Position numbers and translations under genes: made by a program. This document shows, piece by piece, positions 10,646 through 21,261 of a stretch of DNA of 64,000 nucleotides. Below the pieces are notes generated by a model that had not been told where the DNA came from, did not search any database, and saw only the letters and a program-made list of their open reading frames with translations. Source of the stretch: Cervus elaphus (lineage: Eukaryota; Chordata; Mammalia; Artiodactyla; Cervidae); assembly GCF_910594005.1 (NCBI RefSeq), contig NC_057818.1:55130001-55194000 (forward strand), written 5' to 3'. The number at the start of each line of letters is the position of its first letter. Position 1 is the first letter of the stretch.

Positions 10646-11060
10646 TTCCTTCTCCAATGACAAAGAATATCTTTGTGCACTTATTGGCCATTTGTATATA
10701 TTTTGTGAAGGATCTCTTTCAGCTATTTTATTACTGAGTTGGAGTCTTCCTTATGTATTCTGGATACACGTTCTTTGCCAGCTATAAGGTTTTGCAAATA
10801 TCTTCTAACAGACTGTAGCTAGGATTTTCTTTAACTTGAACTTTTTTGAAGGGTAGAAGTTCCCCATTCTAATTAAGTCTAATTTTTAAGAAAAAATTTT
10901 TATTGGAAGACAACTGCTTTACAATATTGTGCTGGTTTCTGCCATACATCAATCAACCACAGGTGTACACATTTCCTCCCTCTCGAACTTCCCTCCCTTC
11001 TCCCTCCCTGTGGTTACTGCTGTCTGTGTCCCATTCAAGAAATCTTTGCCTGCTTCTTGA
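10160..11060 (-). mobile_element. L1 3' end, antisense
   Basis: A long antisense L1 tail: 'attgctgagtaatattcc', 'tgccattcccaccagaaag' and, from 10890, the L1 3' UTR motif 'tttacaatattgtgctgg'. It contains a TG microsatellite. Confidence 0.7.
10603..10644. repeat. (TG)n microsatellite
   Basis: An uninterrupted run of about 21 TG units, likely length-polymorphic. The histidine/threonine open frames here are its translation. Confidence 0.95.
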
Positions 11061-11202
11061 GGTCAAGAAAATATTTATCTTTTTTTTCTAGGAGGGCAGG
11101 CTATATGTCACCATATGTCGACTATATGGCTGACTATAGCCACTGGGCCACCAGAGAAGTAAGTCCCAGGAAATATCTCTTTGATCTTTGTCATTCCTGG
11201 CA

Positions 11203-11411
11203 TGTGTGTTAGTCACTTAGTCATGTCCAGCTCTTTGGGACCCTATGGAGTGTAGCCCTCCAGGCTTCTCTGTCCGTGGGATTCTCCAGGCAAGAATACT
11301 GGAGTGGGTTGCCATTTCCCCTCTCCAAGGGATCTTCCCAACCCAGGGATTGAACCCGGGTCCTCTGCATTGCTGGCAGATTCTTTACCATTTGAGTCAC
11401 TAGGGAAGCCC
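11203..11411 (-). mobile_element. Bov-tA SINE
   Basis: Reverse Bov-tA ending with 'tttgagtcactagggaagc'. Confidence 0.9.
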
Positions 11412-11844
11412 ATATGTCACTACTGATTTGAGTCTTGTTTCTTTCCTCCCAGCAGTGTTTTGGGATTTTAGCTGGTCAGTTAGATGAAAGAAGAGATGAC
11501 AGGATTTACGGGTGGATCTGATGTGTGTATGAGGAGGAGGGGTATGCTGAGGAAAAAAGGGAGAAGGCAAGGCTGATTGCCAAAGTTTTCTTCTGGGTGT
11601 AGATGAGAAAAGAAAGCTATTTGCCTCAGGGGAGGAGTAGCCTGGATTTAGACTCAGCTTAATTGACATCCCAGAACCACTTGCATGACCTGAAACCCAC
11701 CTGTCCACACCTACCCAGCCTGGTGAGACTCTGGGTGGGAAAATTTGGGGGAAGTGATAAAGAGGAGCTGACACCTTCTCCTGGGGGCTTTTGAAGACTT
11801 GTTCCTTTTTTTTATTTTATCATATGGGATCTTTTTAAAAAATT
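11412..11844. other. Unassigned intergenic stretch
   Basis: I recognise no exon or repeat. Confidence 0.4.
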
Positions 11845-12080
11845 AATAATTAATTTAGCTGTGCTGGGACTCCATTGCTGGGAGGGCTTGTCTCTAGTTG
11901 TGGTGCTTGGATTTCCTTTGCGGTGGCTTCTCTTGTTGTTGCGCATGAACTCTAGAGCGCAGGCTCAGTAGTTGTGGTGTATGGGCTTAGTTGCTCCAGG
12001 ATTTTCCTGGACCAGGGATTGAACCTGTGTCTCCTGCACTGACAGGTGGATTCTCCATCACTGAATCACCAGGGAAGCCC
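11845..12080 (-). mobile_element. CHR-2-type SINE
   Basis: Long reverse CHR-type copy: 'gtggcttctcttgttgttg', 'caggctcagtagttgtgg', 'cctggaccagggattgaac', 'caccagggaagcccc'. Confidence 0.85.
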
Positions 12081-12178
12081 CTGGTGTGGGATCTTAGTTC
12101 CCGGAACAGGGATTGAACATGTGCCCCCCATAGTGGAAGCACAGATTCTTGAACCCTGGACCTCCAGGGCAGTCCCCA
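12081..12178 (-). mobile_element. Short CHR-2/ART2-type SINE
   Basis: A second reverse head abuts the previous SINE: 'gtgggatcttagttcccgg', 'ggattgaacatgtgcccc', 'ggacctccagggcagtccc'. Confidence 0.75.
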
Positions 12179-12559
12179 GGGACCTGTTCTTTCTTCTCTC
12201 TGATGACCAGCTTTCTTTCCCCTCTCCGGTGGGCCAGGAGGGTCTGGTACAAGACTGGGTCGTCCCATCAGTAGCCTTTTGGCAGGTCAGTGAGGCTCAG
12301 GTGGCCCCTCCCTCTCTCCCTGTCACCCCTGGCTCAAGCTAATGAGACGGGTCTTGATTCCCCAGCCAGGCTGCTGGCCTTAATCTCTCCTGGCAGGGGG
12401 TTGGGGGGGGGAGTGAAGGAAGAAAGGGCCCCTTATGGTGAGACACAATGACCCAGCCACAAGGCGGGATTACTGAGATCTCACGCATGCACATAGGTAG
12501 GTGTTGGGATACATTGGGATGGAAAACAGACCCGAGTGGGGTCAGGAGCTCAGGGAGAT

Positions 12560-12836
12560 ATTTATATCCAGAGACACACACACACACCCCCAGAAAAAGA
12601 CAGAGAGGAGAAAATTCAGAGGGAGACAGAAACAAGGAGAGTCAGAAGTACAGATCAAGAAAGGTATCAAGCAAGACAGGGAGAAAGAAATGGAGGGGGA
12701 ACTAGAGGGAAAGAAAGCAAGAATCAGAGGGAGACAGGGAAGAGGGAGAACCAAGAACAGAAACTGAAGTTTAAGAGGTTGGGTGAAGCACAGCGGTACT
12801 GGTGGGGTGGGGGAGAGATTGGAGTCACAGAGAGGC
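12560..12836. repeat. Purine-rich (GA-rich) tract, part 1
   Basis: The plus strand is almost entirely A and G with GAGA and GGGAGA words. It continues beyond the SINE at 12837-13034 to about 13380. Frames reading through it give lysine/arginine/glutamate-rich chance peptides. Confidence 0.7.
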
Positions 12837-13034
12837 AAGCGTGTGTGTGTCTGACTCTTTGCGACCCCATGGACTGTAGCCCACCAGGCTCCTCTGTCCA
12901 TGGAATTCTCCAGGCAAGAATACTGGAGTGGATTGCCATCCCTTTCTCCAGGGGATCTTCCCAACGCAGGGATTGAACCTGGGTCTCCTGCCTTGCAGGT
13001 AGAATCTTTACCATCTGAGCCACTAGGGAAGCCC
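12837..13034 (-). mobile_element. Bov-tA SINE inside the purine tract
   Basis: Reverse Bov-tA: 'ctctttgcgaccccatgg' to 'ctgagccactagggaagcc'. It interrupts GA-rich sequence on both sides. Confidence 0.9.
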
Positions 13035-13383
13035 ATATGCTTGTAGACACAGAGAGACAAGGACAGAGACCAAAATCAAAACCGGAACAGGGACTCAGAG
13101 AGAGGGAATGAGAGAGACAGCAAGAGGGACTAAGACAGACAGATAAATCAACAGACAGGACCAGAGGGATCCAGAGCTGAAGAATGAGAGAGGGGGTACT
13201 CAAGGCAGACTGGCGGGAGCCCTGAGGGTCAGAGCAAAAAGAAATGGAGGCACAGAAATCCCAAGCAAAGACTCAGGGCATGGAGGAAGGGAGGGACAGA
13301 CGGAGATGGAGATGATACAGGTAGAGAGAGCGGGGGTCAGGGGCGGGGAGGAAATGGGAGACGTTGATATCAAAGAGCAATAG
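13035..13383. repeat. Purine-rich tract, part 2
   Basis: Continuation of the GA-rich sequence: AGAGAGACA-type words and GGGAGGGACAGACGG. Confidence 0.65.
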
Positions 13384-13527
13384 AGATGGTTGGATGGCAT
13401 CACTGACTCAATGGACATGAGTTTGAGCAAACTCCAGGAGATGGTGAAGGACTGGGAAGCCTGGCGTGCTGCAGTCCACAGGGTGGCAAAGACTCAGACA
13501 CGACTTAGCGACTGAACGGCAACAAGT
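13384..13527 (+). mobile_element. BovB 3' end fragment
   Basis: 'gatggttggatggcatcac', 'atggacatgagtttgagc' and 'cgtgctgcagtccacagg', ending 'tgaacggcaaca'. Confidence 0.8.
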
Positions 13528-13825
13528 GACAGAAGCCGAGGCAAAGAAAGAAGCAAAAGGGAAACTGAGGCAGGAAACAACGGGGCCGTGCAGAGATGAC
13601 TTAGTGGGCAGATAGACTGCTGGGGAGAGAAGGGATGACCCAGGAGAGGGAGCCAGAAAGCCCCGTGCCCCTCATTTCTCGAATGATCTCTCAGAACACC
13701 CAGCCTTGCTCTTTGATGGACAACAGCCAAAGCCCAAAGCACTCCAGTTAGACCGAAGGAAGAACTTCCCTGAGCAGTACGGGCTCCTGGTCCCAGAGTG
13801 CTGGTGCCTCCCATCCCCATCAGCT

Positions 13826-14034
13826 CTAATTGCCAAGATGTCATGGTTTCGGGGGCAGCGGGGGAGGAGAGGAGGGGATTAGGCAGACGGGTGCCCCTCC
13901 CCCTCCCCGCCAATGTCACCTCCTGGCGCCCAGTCCAGTCCCCCACCCGGGGGCCAGGATTACCCTCCGAGATCCAGGCCACGGCAGATGACATCACTCC
14001 CAGCCAGGGCTTAAAATCTCCCCATGTGAGGGGA
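13826..14034 (+). promoter_or_regulatory. CRX: CRX promoter region
   Basis: The interval immediately upstream of the noncoding exon has CTAATTG at 13826-13832, the reverse complement of the PCE-I/Ret-1 site CAATTAG bound by RAX-class homeodomains. It also has two GGATTA sites (13876-13881 and 13957-13962), which are OTX2/CRX-type K50 sites, and a TATA-like TTAAAAT at 14011. OTX2 activation of the Crx promoter is established in mouse. That these particular sites carry it here is inference. The transcription start is not fixed by sequence; about 14035-14045 fits the TTAAAA spacing. Confidence 0.6.
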
Positions 14035-14112
14035 CCCGTTTCCTTCAGTCCCTGCTGTCTGATGACTCCATCCCTGGGCCCCCCAGGAGAACCCTGTCCC
14101 CACTCTCTGAAG
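14035..14112 (+). other. CRX: CRX noncoding exon 1 (predicted)
   Basis: The exon is called from the good donor AAG/GTGAGT (GT at 14113-14114), its place downstream of a homeodomain-site cluster, and the fact that mammalian CRX starts with a noncoding exon several kb upstream of the ATG exon. The 5' end is an estimate. The intron to 22454 is about 8.3 kb. Confidence 0.5.
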
Positions 14113-14857
14113 GTGAGTGTCCGCAGGAGAAGCTAAGGAAAGGGGATGGAGGAAGTGGGGGCAAGAGAGGGGAGAGGAGGGCCCAGGACGTGGGTTCATT
14201 TTATTCATGGCTGTGTTTTCAGGGTCTGGCACAGGGTTGAGGAGCGGGAATGTATGATGTTGGCTGGATGATCATACAGGGATCAGAGTGTCTGTCCTGA
14301 TGTTTGGGGAAATATGGCAGCCGGGGGCAGTGAGGATGGACAGAAGAAGCTGGCCCATGGCATGCAGGCTCCTTCGGGGCGGCTTGTTGGGGAGGTGACA
14401 TGACCAAGTCCGCCAGCTCTCAGGGTTGAGCGCTTTTCACAGCCTGAAGGCAACTCCTTGGCACATCTCCTTGTACTTTCTTTACAACTTAGCACAGCCT
14501 GAAACTCCCTCTTCATGTGTGCATTCGTCTGCTCATTGCCTGTCTTCCCCAGTGAACCTTGATTTCCCCCCTGCCATGTGGTTGGGATGCCTAAGTATTT
14601 GTTGAATAGATGGATGGATGGATGGATGAGCGAAATAGAATCGTAGAGACACGTACACAGAGCGGCCAGGTTTTGTGGCTGCAGCAGGAAGGATGGAGGG
14701 GGGGACTAGGAGACTACCCCAGGGGGCTGGGGATGCGATAGTTTGGGGATGAAATGGGGGCGAATTGATTATTTGGCAATCTCGCTGCCCCTTGAGGCTC
14801 TGGCTTTCCCCATGTCCAATCCTGGGTGGTGAGCACAACCCCCAGAGTCTTCTCTCT
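14113..14857. other. CRX intron 1, 5' part
   Basis: Unique sequence with a short (GGAT)n run at 14608-14630. No further exon is visible. Confidence 0.5.
14608..14630. repeat. (GGAT)n short tandem repeat
   Basis: Four to five perfect ATGG units. Confidence 0.85.
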
Positions 14858-15000
14858 TTTTTAATGTTTAAACTTTTTATTTTGTATTGGAGTATAGCCG
14901 ATCAACAGTGTTGTGATAGTTTCAGGTGGACTGCAAAGAGACTCAGCCCTCCATACACATGTATCCATTCTCTGCCAAACTCCCCTCCCATCCAGGCTGC
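14858..15000 (-). mobile_element. L1 3' UTR fragment, antisense
   Basis: 'tattttgtattggagtatag' type text followed by 'gttgtgatagtttcaggtgg' is the cetartiodactyl L1 tail in antisense. Confidence 0.65.
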
Positions 15001-15089
15001 CACATAACATGGCCAGCTCCTTGTCTCTTGGGTGACCAAGCCAGTGCGGGCTGCAGAGATCCGACAAAGCTGGGGAGTGGGTCTTGCTC

Positions 15090-15620
15090 AGACTGAGGTG
15101 GAGCCATGTGGGTTTGTGTGAGGTTGTTCAGAGCCTCAGTTTCCTCATCTGCAAAATGGGGACAATGACAAGTTGCTGTCATGATCCAGTCAGATGAGCC
15201 ATGGGAAGCTCATGTCCCAGACCTGGGCTTGTTGTGAGTGCAGGGGAGAGGGCTGACTTCATCCTACTTTGGGGGATCCTGAGCATATTTGGGGGACAAG
15301 GCAAGGCTCTGAGGTCCAAGATATCCGAGTTCTATTCCTGGCTGTGCCACTTACCCCAGTGTGTCCTCAGAAACTGACAGAACCCCCTTCAACCTCAGTT
15401 TCCTCATCTGAGAAATGGACATGTGAGCTCCACAGGGTGCTGTGGGGAGCATCCCGAGGTCGTGTAGCCTGGTGGTTGGGAGGGTGCAGGCTGGGGGGAG
15501 GGTGCTGGCTCTGCTGCTGACATGTGTGATGGGACCCGGGACTCTGCTTCTCGGAGCCTCGGTGTCCTCCTCTGTGGAGTGGAGGTGACAATAGGACCTA
15601 CCCCGTGGGACGATTTCACT
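15090..15620 (-). repeat. Clustered MIR-like fragments
   Basis: Three separate antisense MIR core signatures occur: 'gcctcagtttcctcatctg' near 15133, 'ctcagtttcctcatctgag' near 15394 and a decayed one near 15556. MIRs are old pan-mammalian SINEs. The boundaries are approximate. Confidence 0.5.
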
Positions 15621-15689
15621 GGATTATTGTTCCCAGAGATCTTGTTCCCGAGCAGCTGGGGATTCCAACTGGAGGTCCTAATGGATGGA

Positions 15690-15968
15690 GGACTTTCTGC
15701 CTGTCTAGGGGCAGGTGCCTTCCTCCCCCAAGGCTTGGTTTCTTCAGCCATAGATTATCTCCAGGACAACCCACAAGGTGGGTGTGAGCCTTCAGACCTC
15801 ACCTGTCCGAGCACCTGCTCAGGTGGGAGTCTGGCCCCAGAGCTGCTGAACCCCAGGAACCCTGAGCAACAGCCTCAGACCCCACTGGTTGGTCCCCAGG
15901 GCAAGGACAGTGATCTTCCCAGCTCCACCGTTTGGGACTATGAAACATCACTGCCTTGAAATTCGCCT
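15690..15968 (-). repeat. Inverted-repeat arm B, partner at 7109-7396
   Basis: Reverse-complement match to arm A, including 'attatctccaggacaaccc', 'gagcacctgctcagg' and 'gaaacatcactgccttgaa'. It lies in CRX intron 1. Confidence 0.65.
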
Positions 15969-16439
15969 GACAGGATGATAAAGGGTGGCTGTCAGGCTCA
16001 CTGCAAATTCTCAATGAAAGATGACACTGTGGTTGTTGGCTGTGCTCTTGGAAGTTGGACACACAAAACCTGTTTGGAGGAGAGAAGTCCCGGAAGGTCT
16101 GATATCATCGACTACCTCATCTAATTGCCAAACCCAGAGAAGGGCCTTGTTGGGTGTCTGACATCACTTTTGTTGTTACTGTTCTTTGCTGATGTCTTGT
16201 CCACCACATGCTTGCTTATTGGATGATCTGCAGAGTGGGTAAACCCTCGACCTTGGAGGTCATTATCATTATCAGCTGCTTGATTTTGGTCAAGCACCCT
16301 CATCTCCCCGAGGCTCAAGTTTCCTGCCTGTAGAATGGGATCCTCCCAGGGAGAGAGATCTAGGTTTTCCTGGAAGACCAACCCCTTAGCTGGGCAGCTT
16401 GACGCAGATTCCCTGGTGAAGACAGTAGAAATGGATTTT
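15969..16439. other. CRX intron 1, unassigned
   Basis: Unique sequence. A decayed MIR is possible near 16240-16330. Confidence 0.4.
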
Positions 16440-16726
16440 TTAAAAAAATTATTTATTTATTTTTGGTTGCTCTTGGTCTTCTTTGCTGCGCAGGTTCTCA
16501 CTAGTTTCCGTGAGCAGGGGCTACTCTTTGTTGAAATGCATGGGCTTCTCACTGCAGTGATTTCTCTCGTTTCGAAGCACAAGCTCTAGGGCATGCAGTC
16601 TCAGTAGTTGTGACTCACGAGCTTAATTGCTGTGAGGCATGTAGAATCTTCCTGGATCAGGGATCGAACCTGTGTCTCCTGCATGGGCAGGCAGATTCCT
16701 ATCCACTGTACCACCAGGGAAGCCCT
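16440..16726 (-). mobile_element. CHR-2-type SINE
   Basis: Reverse copy with A/T-rich end (16440-16465), 'gtgagcaggggctactct', 'gggatcgaacctgtgtctc' and 'taccaccagggaagccc'. Confidence 0.85.
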
Positions 16727-17151
16727 AGAAAAGGATGCTTTTGTTCCAAGCTCTGCAAATTGTCCCTAGAGCGCAAGTTCATCAGGCTCCCTGTTTCCCT
16801 TTTCTCGTGAGGTTTTGATGAAATATCATCAGTCCTTGGAGGAAAGGAAGGTGACAGAGGGGACCCAGGCTGGGAACTGGGAGAACAGGGCCTCCAGGAA
16901 GGTGGTCCCCACTCACAGCCTGAGTGACCCAGGCAAGTCCCAGCACCTGAGTCTGAAGATGTTCTCAGTGATAAAATATGAACATAATAGTAATACTGTC
17001 TCTATGACCCGGACTTGGGCTGAGGACTCAATGCTCTGTTGCATTGGGAAGTCTTGTGTATAAGTTATCTGTGGCTGTGTAACAAGTTAACCCCAAACCT
17101 AGCAACTTAAATACATATTTATGATGCTGTACAGTTTCCTAAAGGAAATAA

Positions 17152-17432
17152 ACCCTGAATATTCATTGGAAGGACTGACGTTGAAGCTGAAGCTCCAATC
17201 CTTTGGCCACCTGATGTGAAGAGCTGACTCACTGGAAAAGATCCTGATGCTGGGAAAGATTGAAGGGAGGAGGAGAAAGGGGATGACAGAGGACGAGATG
17301 ATTGGATGGCATCGCTGACTCGATGGACATGAGTTTGAGCAAACTTTGGGAGATGGTGAAGGATAGGGAAGCCTGGCGTGCTGCAGTCCATGGGGTCACA
17401 AAGAGTCAAACATGACTGAGCAACTGAACAAC
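17152..17432 (+). mobile_element. BovB 3' end
   Basis: Sense-strand BovB C-terminal coding remnant ('gctgaagctccaatcctttgg', shortened here to its family signature) through 'atgactgagcaactgaac'. It carries several frame breaks. Confidence 0.8.
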
Positions 17433-17509
17433 GGACAGAAGTTTCTGAGGTCACAGGAATCCAGGGACAGCATCACTGGATGATTCCGGCTCAGGGTCTC
17501 TTGTGCTGT

Positions 17510-17656
17510 TGTAGTCGGACGTCAATCAAGGCTGCCATCACTTGAAGGCTTGACTGAGGCTGGACCGTCAGATTCCTGGGGATTCATTCCCATGGCTGTC
17601 GGCAGGAGGCCTCAGTTCTTGCCGCACAGACCTCGCCACAGGACTGTGCAAGCATG
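17510..17656 (+). repeat. Inverted repeat, left arm (partner 18126-18273)
   Basis: The arm reads 'gacgtcaatcaaggctgcc' through 'ccacaggactgtgcaagcatg'. Its reverse complement recurs at 18126-18273 with only scattered substitutions, giving a hairpin-capable pair of about 147-base arms around a loop of about 470 bases. Confidence 0.75.
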
Positions 17657-18125
17657 TTCGGCCCCACAGCTGCTTTGCTAGAGAGCGAGAGGGCCGGCCT
17701 CAGAGGTCACACTGTCATTTCCACAATATCTTATCGGCTGCACGTGCAGCCCTGCTCCGTGGGAGGGGACAACTCTAGGGTGTAAATACCAGTCATTACC
17801 TAGGACACCTCTTGATTCTCAGGCTTTATGTGTTGTTTCTACTTTAATTAGTATTGACACTGAGCGTCCCCGAGAGCTTTCTATCAGGTCCCACACACTT
17901 AGTCCACTTTCCATCCTGATCACTCTGCTCCAGCAGCGCTGGACACCTTGGTTCTCCTCCCACGAGAGGAAACGATTCCAGCCTCCAGACCTTTGCACCT
18001 GCTGCTCCCTCTGCCTGGAGACCTCTACCCCGAGATCCTCTCACAGCGGATGCAGAGTCCTTCGTTTTGCAGCCCCAAAGTCGCCTCCTCAGAGAGAGGT
18101 CTTCCCTGATCATGCTTCCACAGAG

Positions 18126-18273
18126 CATGCCTCAGCAGTCCTGTGGCGAGGTCTGTGTGGCAAGAACTGAGGCCTCCTGCTGACAACCATGCGAATGAAT
18201 CCCAAGGAATCTGACTGTCCATCCTCAGTCAAGGCTTCAAGTGACGGCAGCCCTGGTTGACATCTGACTTCCC
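18126..18273 (-). repeat. Inverted repeat, right arm (partner 17510-17656)
   Basis: Reverse complement of the left arm; 'cagtcctgtggcgaggtctg' and 'gcaagaactgaggcctcct' are shared exactly. Between the arms lies the continuation of the old repeat plus unassigned sequence. Confidence 0.75.
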
Positions 18274-18324
18274 TGATCATTCATCTAAATCAGACGACTC
18301 ACCCTCACCTCAAACCCCATCACT

Positions 18325-18895
18325 CTCTTGTTTTGTTGTTCATTGTTCAGAGTCAGTGTCTGACTCTTTGTGACCCCGTGGACTGCAGCACGCCAGGCTT
18401 CCCTGTCCTTCACCACCTCACGGAGTTTGCTCAAACTCATGACCATTGAGTCAGTGATGCCATCCAACCATCTCATCCTCTGTCTTCCCTTTCTACTCCT
18501 GCCTTCAATCTTTCCCAACATCAGGGTTTTTTCCAATGAGTTGGTTCTTCTCACCAGGTGGCCAAAGTATGGGAGCTTCAGCTTCAGCATGAGCTCTTTC
18601 AATGAATATTCAGGGTTGATTCCCTTTAGGATTGACTCATTTGATCTTCATGCTGTCCAACGGACTCTCAAAAGAGTCTTCTCTAGCAACACAGTTCGAA
18701 AGCATCTCAGCCTTCTTTATGGCCCAACTCTCACATATGTACATGACTGCCAGAAAAACCATAGCTTTGACTACACGGACCTTTGTTGGCAAAGTGATGT
18801 CTCTGCTTTTGAATACGCTGTCTGGGTTTGTCATATCTTTCCTTCTAAGGAGCAAGCATCTTTTAATTTCTTACTACCCCATTTATTTCATTGGA
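18325..18895 (-). mobile_element. BovB 3' end with reverse-transcriptase C-terminal remnant
   Basis: On the minus strand two broken frames read as the BovB RT C-terminus (words such as SRDITLPTKVRVVKAM, then LMLKLKLPYFGHLVRR and MRWLDGITDSM). It is a dead, 5'-truncated copy in CRX intron 1. Confidence 0.88.
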
Positions 18896-19360
18896 GTTCT
18901 TGAAACTCTCTGGAAGCATTTTGAGTTTCTTAATAAAAGTCTGTTTCCTTGTTCGATGTTTGTTTCCCTGATCAGAACCTCAAATTTCAATCCCATGAGA
19001 GCAGAGATGCTGTGTGTCTTATTTCTTATTGTCTCCCTAGACCTTAGAGCATGGTTGATTCTCAGAAAATATTTACTGAGTGGACAGCAGAACTTCAATT
19101 TATGATAAATAAAACTCTCGCAAATGAGGGTTGAGAAGGACAGGGCAGCAAGAGAAGGAAGGTGGGAGCTCACATAAATGCCATCCATTTTAGGCATTGA
19201 TTTGTTTTTCAAATATGTATTGGGCATGCTGGGGACACCTCAGGGACTAAAGTGTTCCTAGTCTCCATTGTCAGGTAGCTGGATTAGGGGAGGGAAAGGC
19301 AAACATACTTATAAATATGTCATACTTAGTACACGTGATTCCTGAAGAACAGGAGAAAGT

Positions 19361-19396
19361 GTGTGTGTGTGTGTGTGTGTGTGTCTGTGTGTGCGT
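19361..19396. repeat. (TG)n microsatellite
   Basis: GT repeat with one TCTG interruption. Confidence 0.9.
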
Positions 19397-19603
19397 GACA
19401 TCCTGTTTAGGGTGTGGGCTGGCTCTCCTGGGAAGTTATGTTTAAGCTGTGTCCTGGAGGAGCAGAAGGGGTTAGTCAGCTGGTGAGAGGGGCTTAGGGC
19501 TGGGGGAGAGGCATTCCTGGCCCGGAACAGTTATTGGAAGTTTCTGGAGAGCTGAGAGGTCTCCCGAGGTCATCTTAACTAGGGCGGTAGGGAGCCCTGG
19601 AGA

Positions 19604-19625
19604 GCGTCTCTCTCTCTCTCTCTCT
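19604..19625. repeat. (TC)n microsatellite
   Basis: About ten TC units. Confidence 0.9.
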
Positions 19626-19787
19626 TGAATAGGTGGTATTGTTGGTTTTATTGTTGAAAAGGTAATTTACACACATGTGGTTAAAAAGTAATCCAAACTG
19701 GAAAACAAGGAATGGATACAACACAAGAGGCAGCCACTTTACTGTATACTGTGTCCTTCTTCCTGGGAATATTCTATGCAATAGAAA

Positions 19788-19976
19788 TACTGTGCTAAGT
19801 CACTTCAGTCGTGTCCAGCTCATTGTGACCCCATGGACTGTAGTCCATTAGGCTTCTTTGTCCCTGGGATTCTCCAGGCCAGAATACAGGAGTGGGTTGC
19901 CATTTCCTCCTCCAGGGGATCTTCCTGACCCAGGGATTGAACCCGTGTCTCTTAAGTCTTCTGCACTGGCAGGCAG
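19788..19976 (-). mobile_element. Bov-tA SINE
   Basis: Reverse Bov-tA ending at 'ctgcactggcaggcag'. The distal head is missing, replaced by AT-rich sequence. Confidence 0.88.
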
Positions 19977-20155
19977 AAATATATATGTATGTATTTTTAA
20001 AAACCACAAATGGTAGCATGCTATACACAGTGTTTTTCCTTTGAAATACGTATATATATATATTGTGTATATAGTTTGGTAACAAATTATATCTAATATA
20101 CACAGCACCACACTTTTTTCCCTTTGAATATATGTTGTATGTATAATTTGGTTTT

Positions 20156-20352
20156 TGTTGTTTAGTCACTTAGTTGTGTCCAACTCTTTTGTGACCCCAT
20201 GGACTATAGCCTGCCAGGCTCCTCTATCCACGGGATTTCCCAGGCAAGAATACTGGAGCAGGTTGTCATTTCCTTCTCCAGGGAATCTTTCCCGCCCAGG
20301 GGTTGAACCTGTGTCTCCTGCATTCTTTTACCACTGAGTCAGCAGGGAAGCC
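20156..20352 (-). mobile_element. Bov-tA SINE
   Basis: Reverse Bov-tA from 'tagtcacttagttgtgtcc' to 'agtcagcagggaagccc'. Confidence 0.9.
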
Positions 20353-20844
20353 CATAATTTGGTAAAATATGATATCTAATACACAGACACATACCAACCC
20401 CATTGCCAAAATGTAATAAAAAAATAAAAAACCTGACTCTTAGGCACATGTCATAAGCCCCAAACAAAGATTTAAGTCATGAACTGGCTGTTTCCAAGGA
20501 GAATTCAAGGAAGAGAGGTTAATACTGTTATTCACAAAAGGTGTGCTGAAAAAAGCTGGTCAGCTTAGGTACAAAACTAGTTTAAGTTCTACAGGCAGCC
20601 AAACGGTAACCCTGAGGTTGTCTTTTGTACCAGAGAGAAATCACTGGTGACCAAACATCTGAAAGTTGCCATTGAACTTGTCAGTGTCTGGATCCTAATC
20701 AATAGTGAAGAATCAATTGAACAAGGGTACAGTCCCCTAGAAAAGGAACTATTGCTTGGGTTGGTCGGCTAGATCACCAGGAAGTGACTTGCTGTCAACC
20801 ATTTGTCTCATTGTCAAGTTTAAGGTAATCTTTTTTTTTTTTTT
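20353..20844. other. CRX intron 1, unassigned
   Basis: I recognise no repeat or exon. Confidence 0.4.
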
Positions 20845-21036
20845 AGTTTATTTATTTGACTGGGCTGGGTTTTAGTTGCAGCTCACTGGCTTCAGAGTAC
20901 GTGGGCTCAGCAGTTGCAGTGCTAAGGCTTAACTGCCCCACGGCATGCGGGATCTTAGTTCCTTGACCAGGGATCGAACCCGAATCCCCTGCACTGGAAG
21001 GTGGGTTCTTAACCACTGGACCACCAGGCAAGTCCC
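20845..21036 (-). mobile_element. CHR-2-type SINE
   Basis: Reverse copy: 'gcgggatcttagttccttg', 'gggatcgaacccgaatccc', 'gaccaccaggcaagtccc'. Confidence 0.88.
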
Positions 21037-21261
21037 AGAATAATCTTTCCTTAACCATATACTAGAGGTTGTTTCAAGTCCATTCACAGAGAGTTATAGT
21101 TTTCAATGACTTTATAGTACTCTCTTGCCTGGATGTGCCATAATCGTAACATAACTTACTTAAATTACATAAAAACTTACTTACTATGTCCCCTTTGGTG
21201 GACGTATAGGGTGCTTCCACATTGTGGCGATTATAAATATGCTGCATTAAAAATCCTAGCT

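Larger units (their letters stand above)
17045..17810 (+). repeat. Old mammalian interspersed repeat, interrupted
   Basis: 'ctgtggctgtgtaacaagtt' and 'gtcatttccacaatatctta' are recognisable as one widespread old mammalian repeat whose exact family name I cannot fix. A BovB tail (17152-17432) is inserted in it. Confidence 0.45.
18896..19787. other. CRX intron 1, unassigned
   Basis: Unique sequence with a TG run (19361-19396) and a CT run (19604-19625). No exon is recognisable. Confidence 0.45.

Noticed and set aside
10394..10787. Histidine/threonine and cysteine/valine repeat peptides on both strands
   Set aside because: Translation of the TG microsatellite at 10603-10644.
18285..18602. Minus-strand frame with LMLKLKLPYFGHLVRR and MRWLDGITDSM; similar frames at 34707, 45175 and 46617
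   Set aside because: These are broken C-termini of the BovB reverse transcriptase, not host genes.
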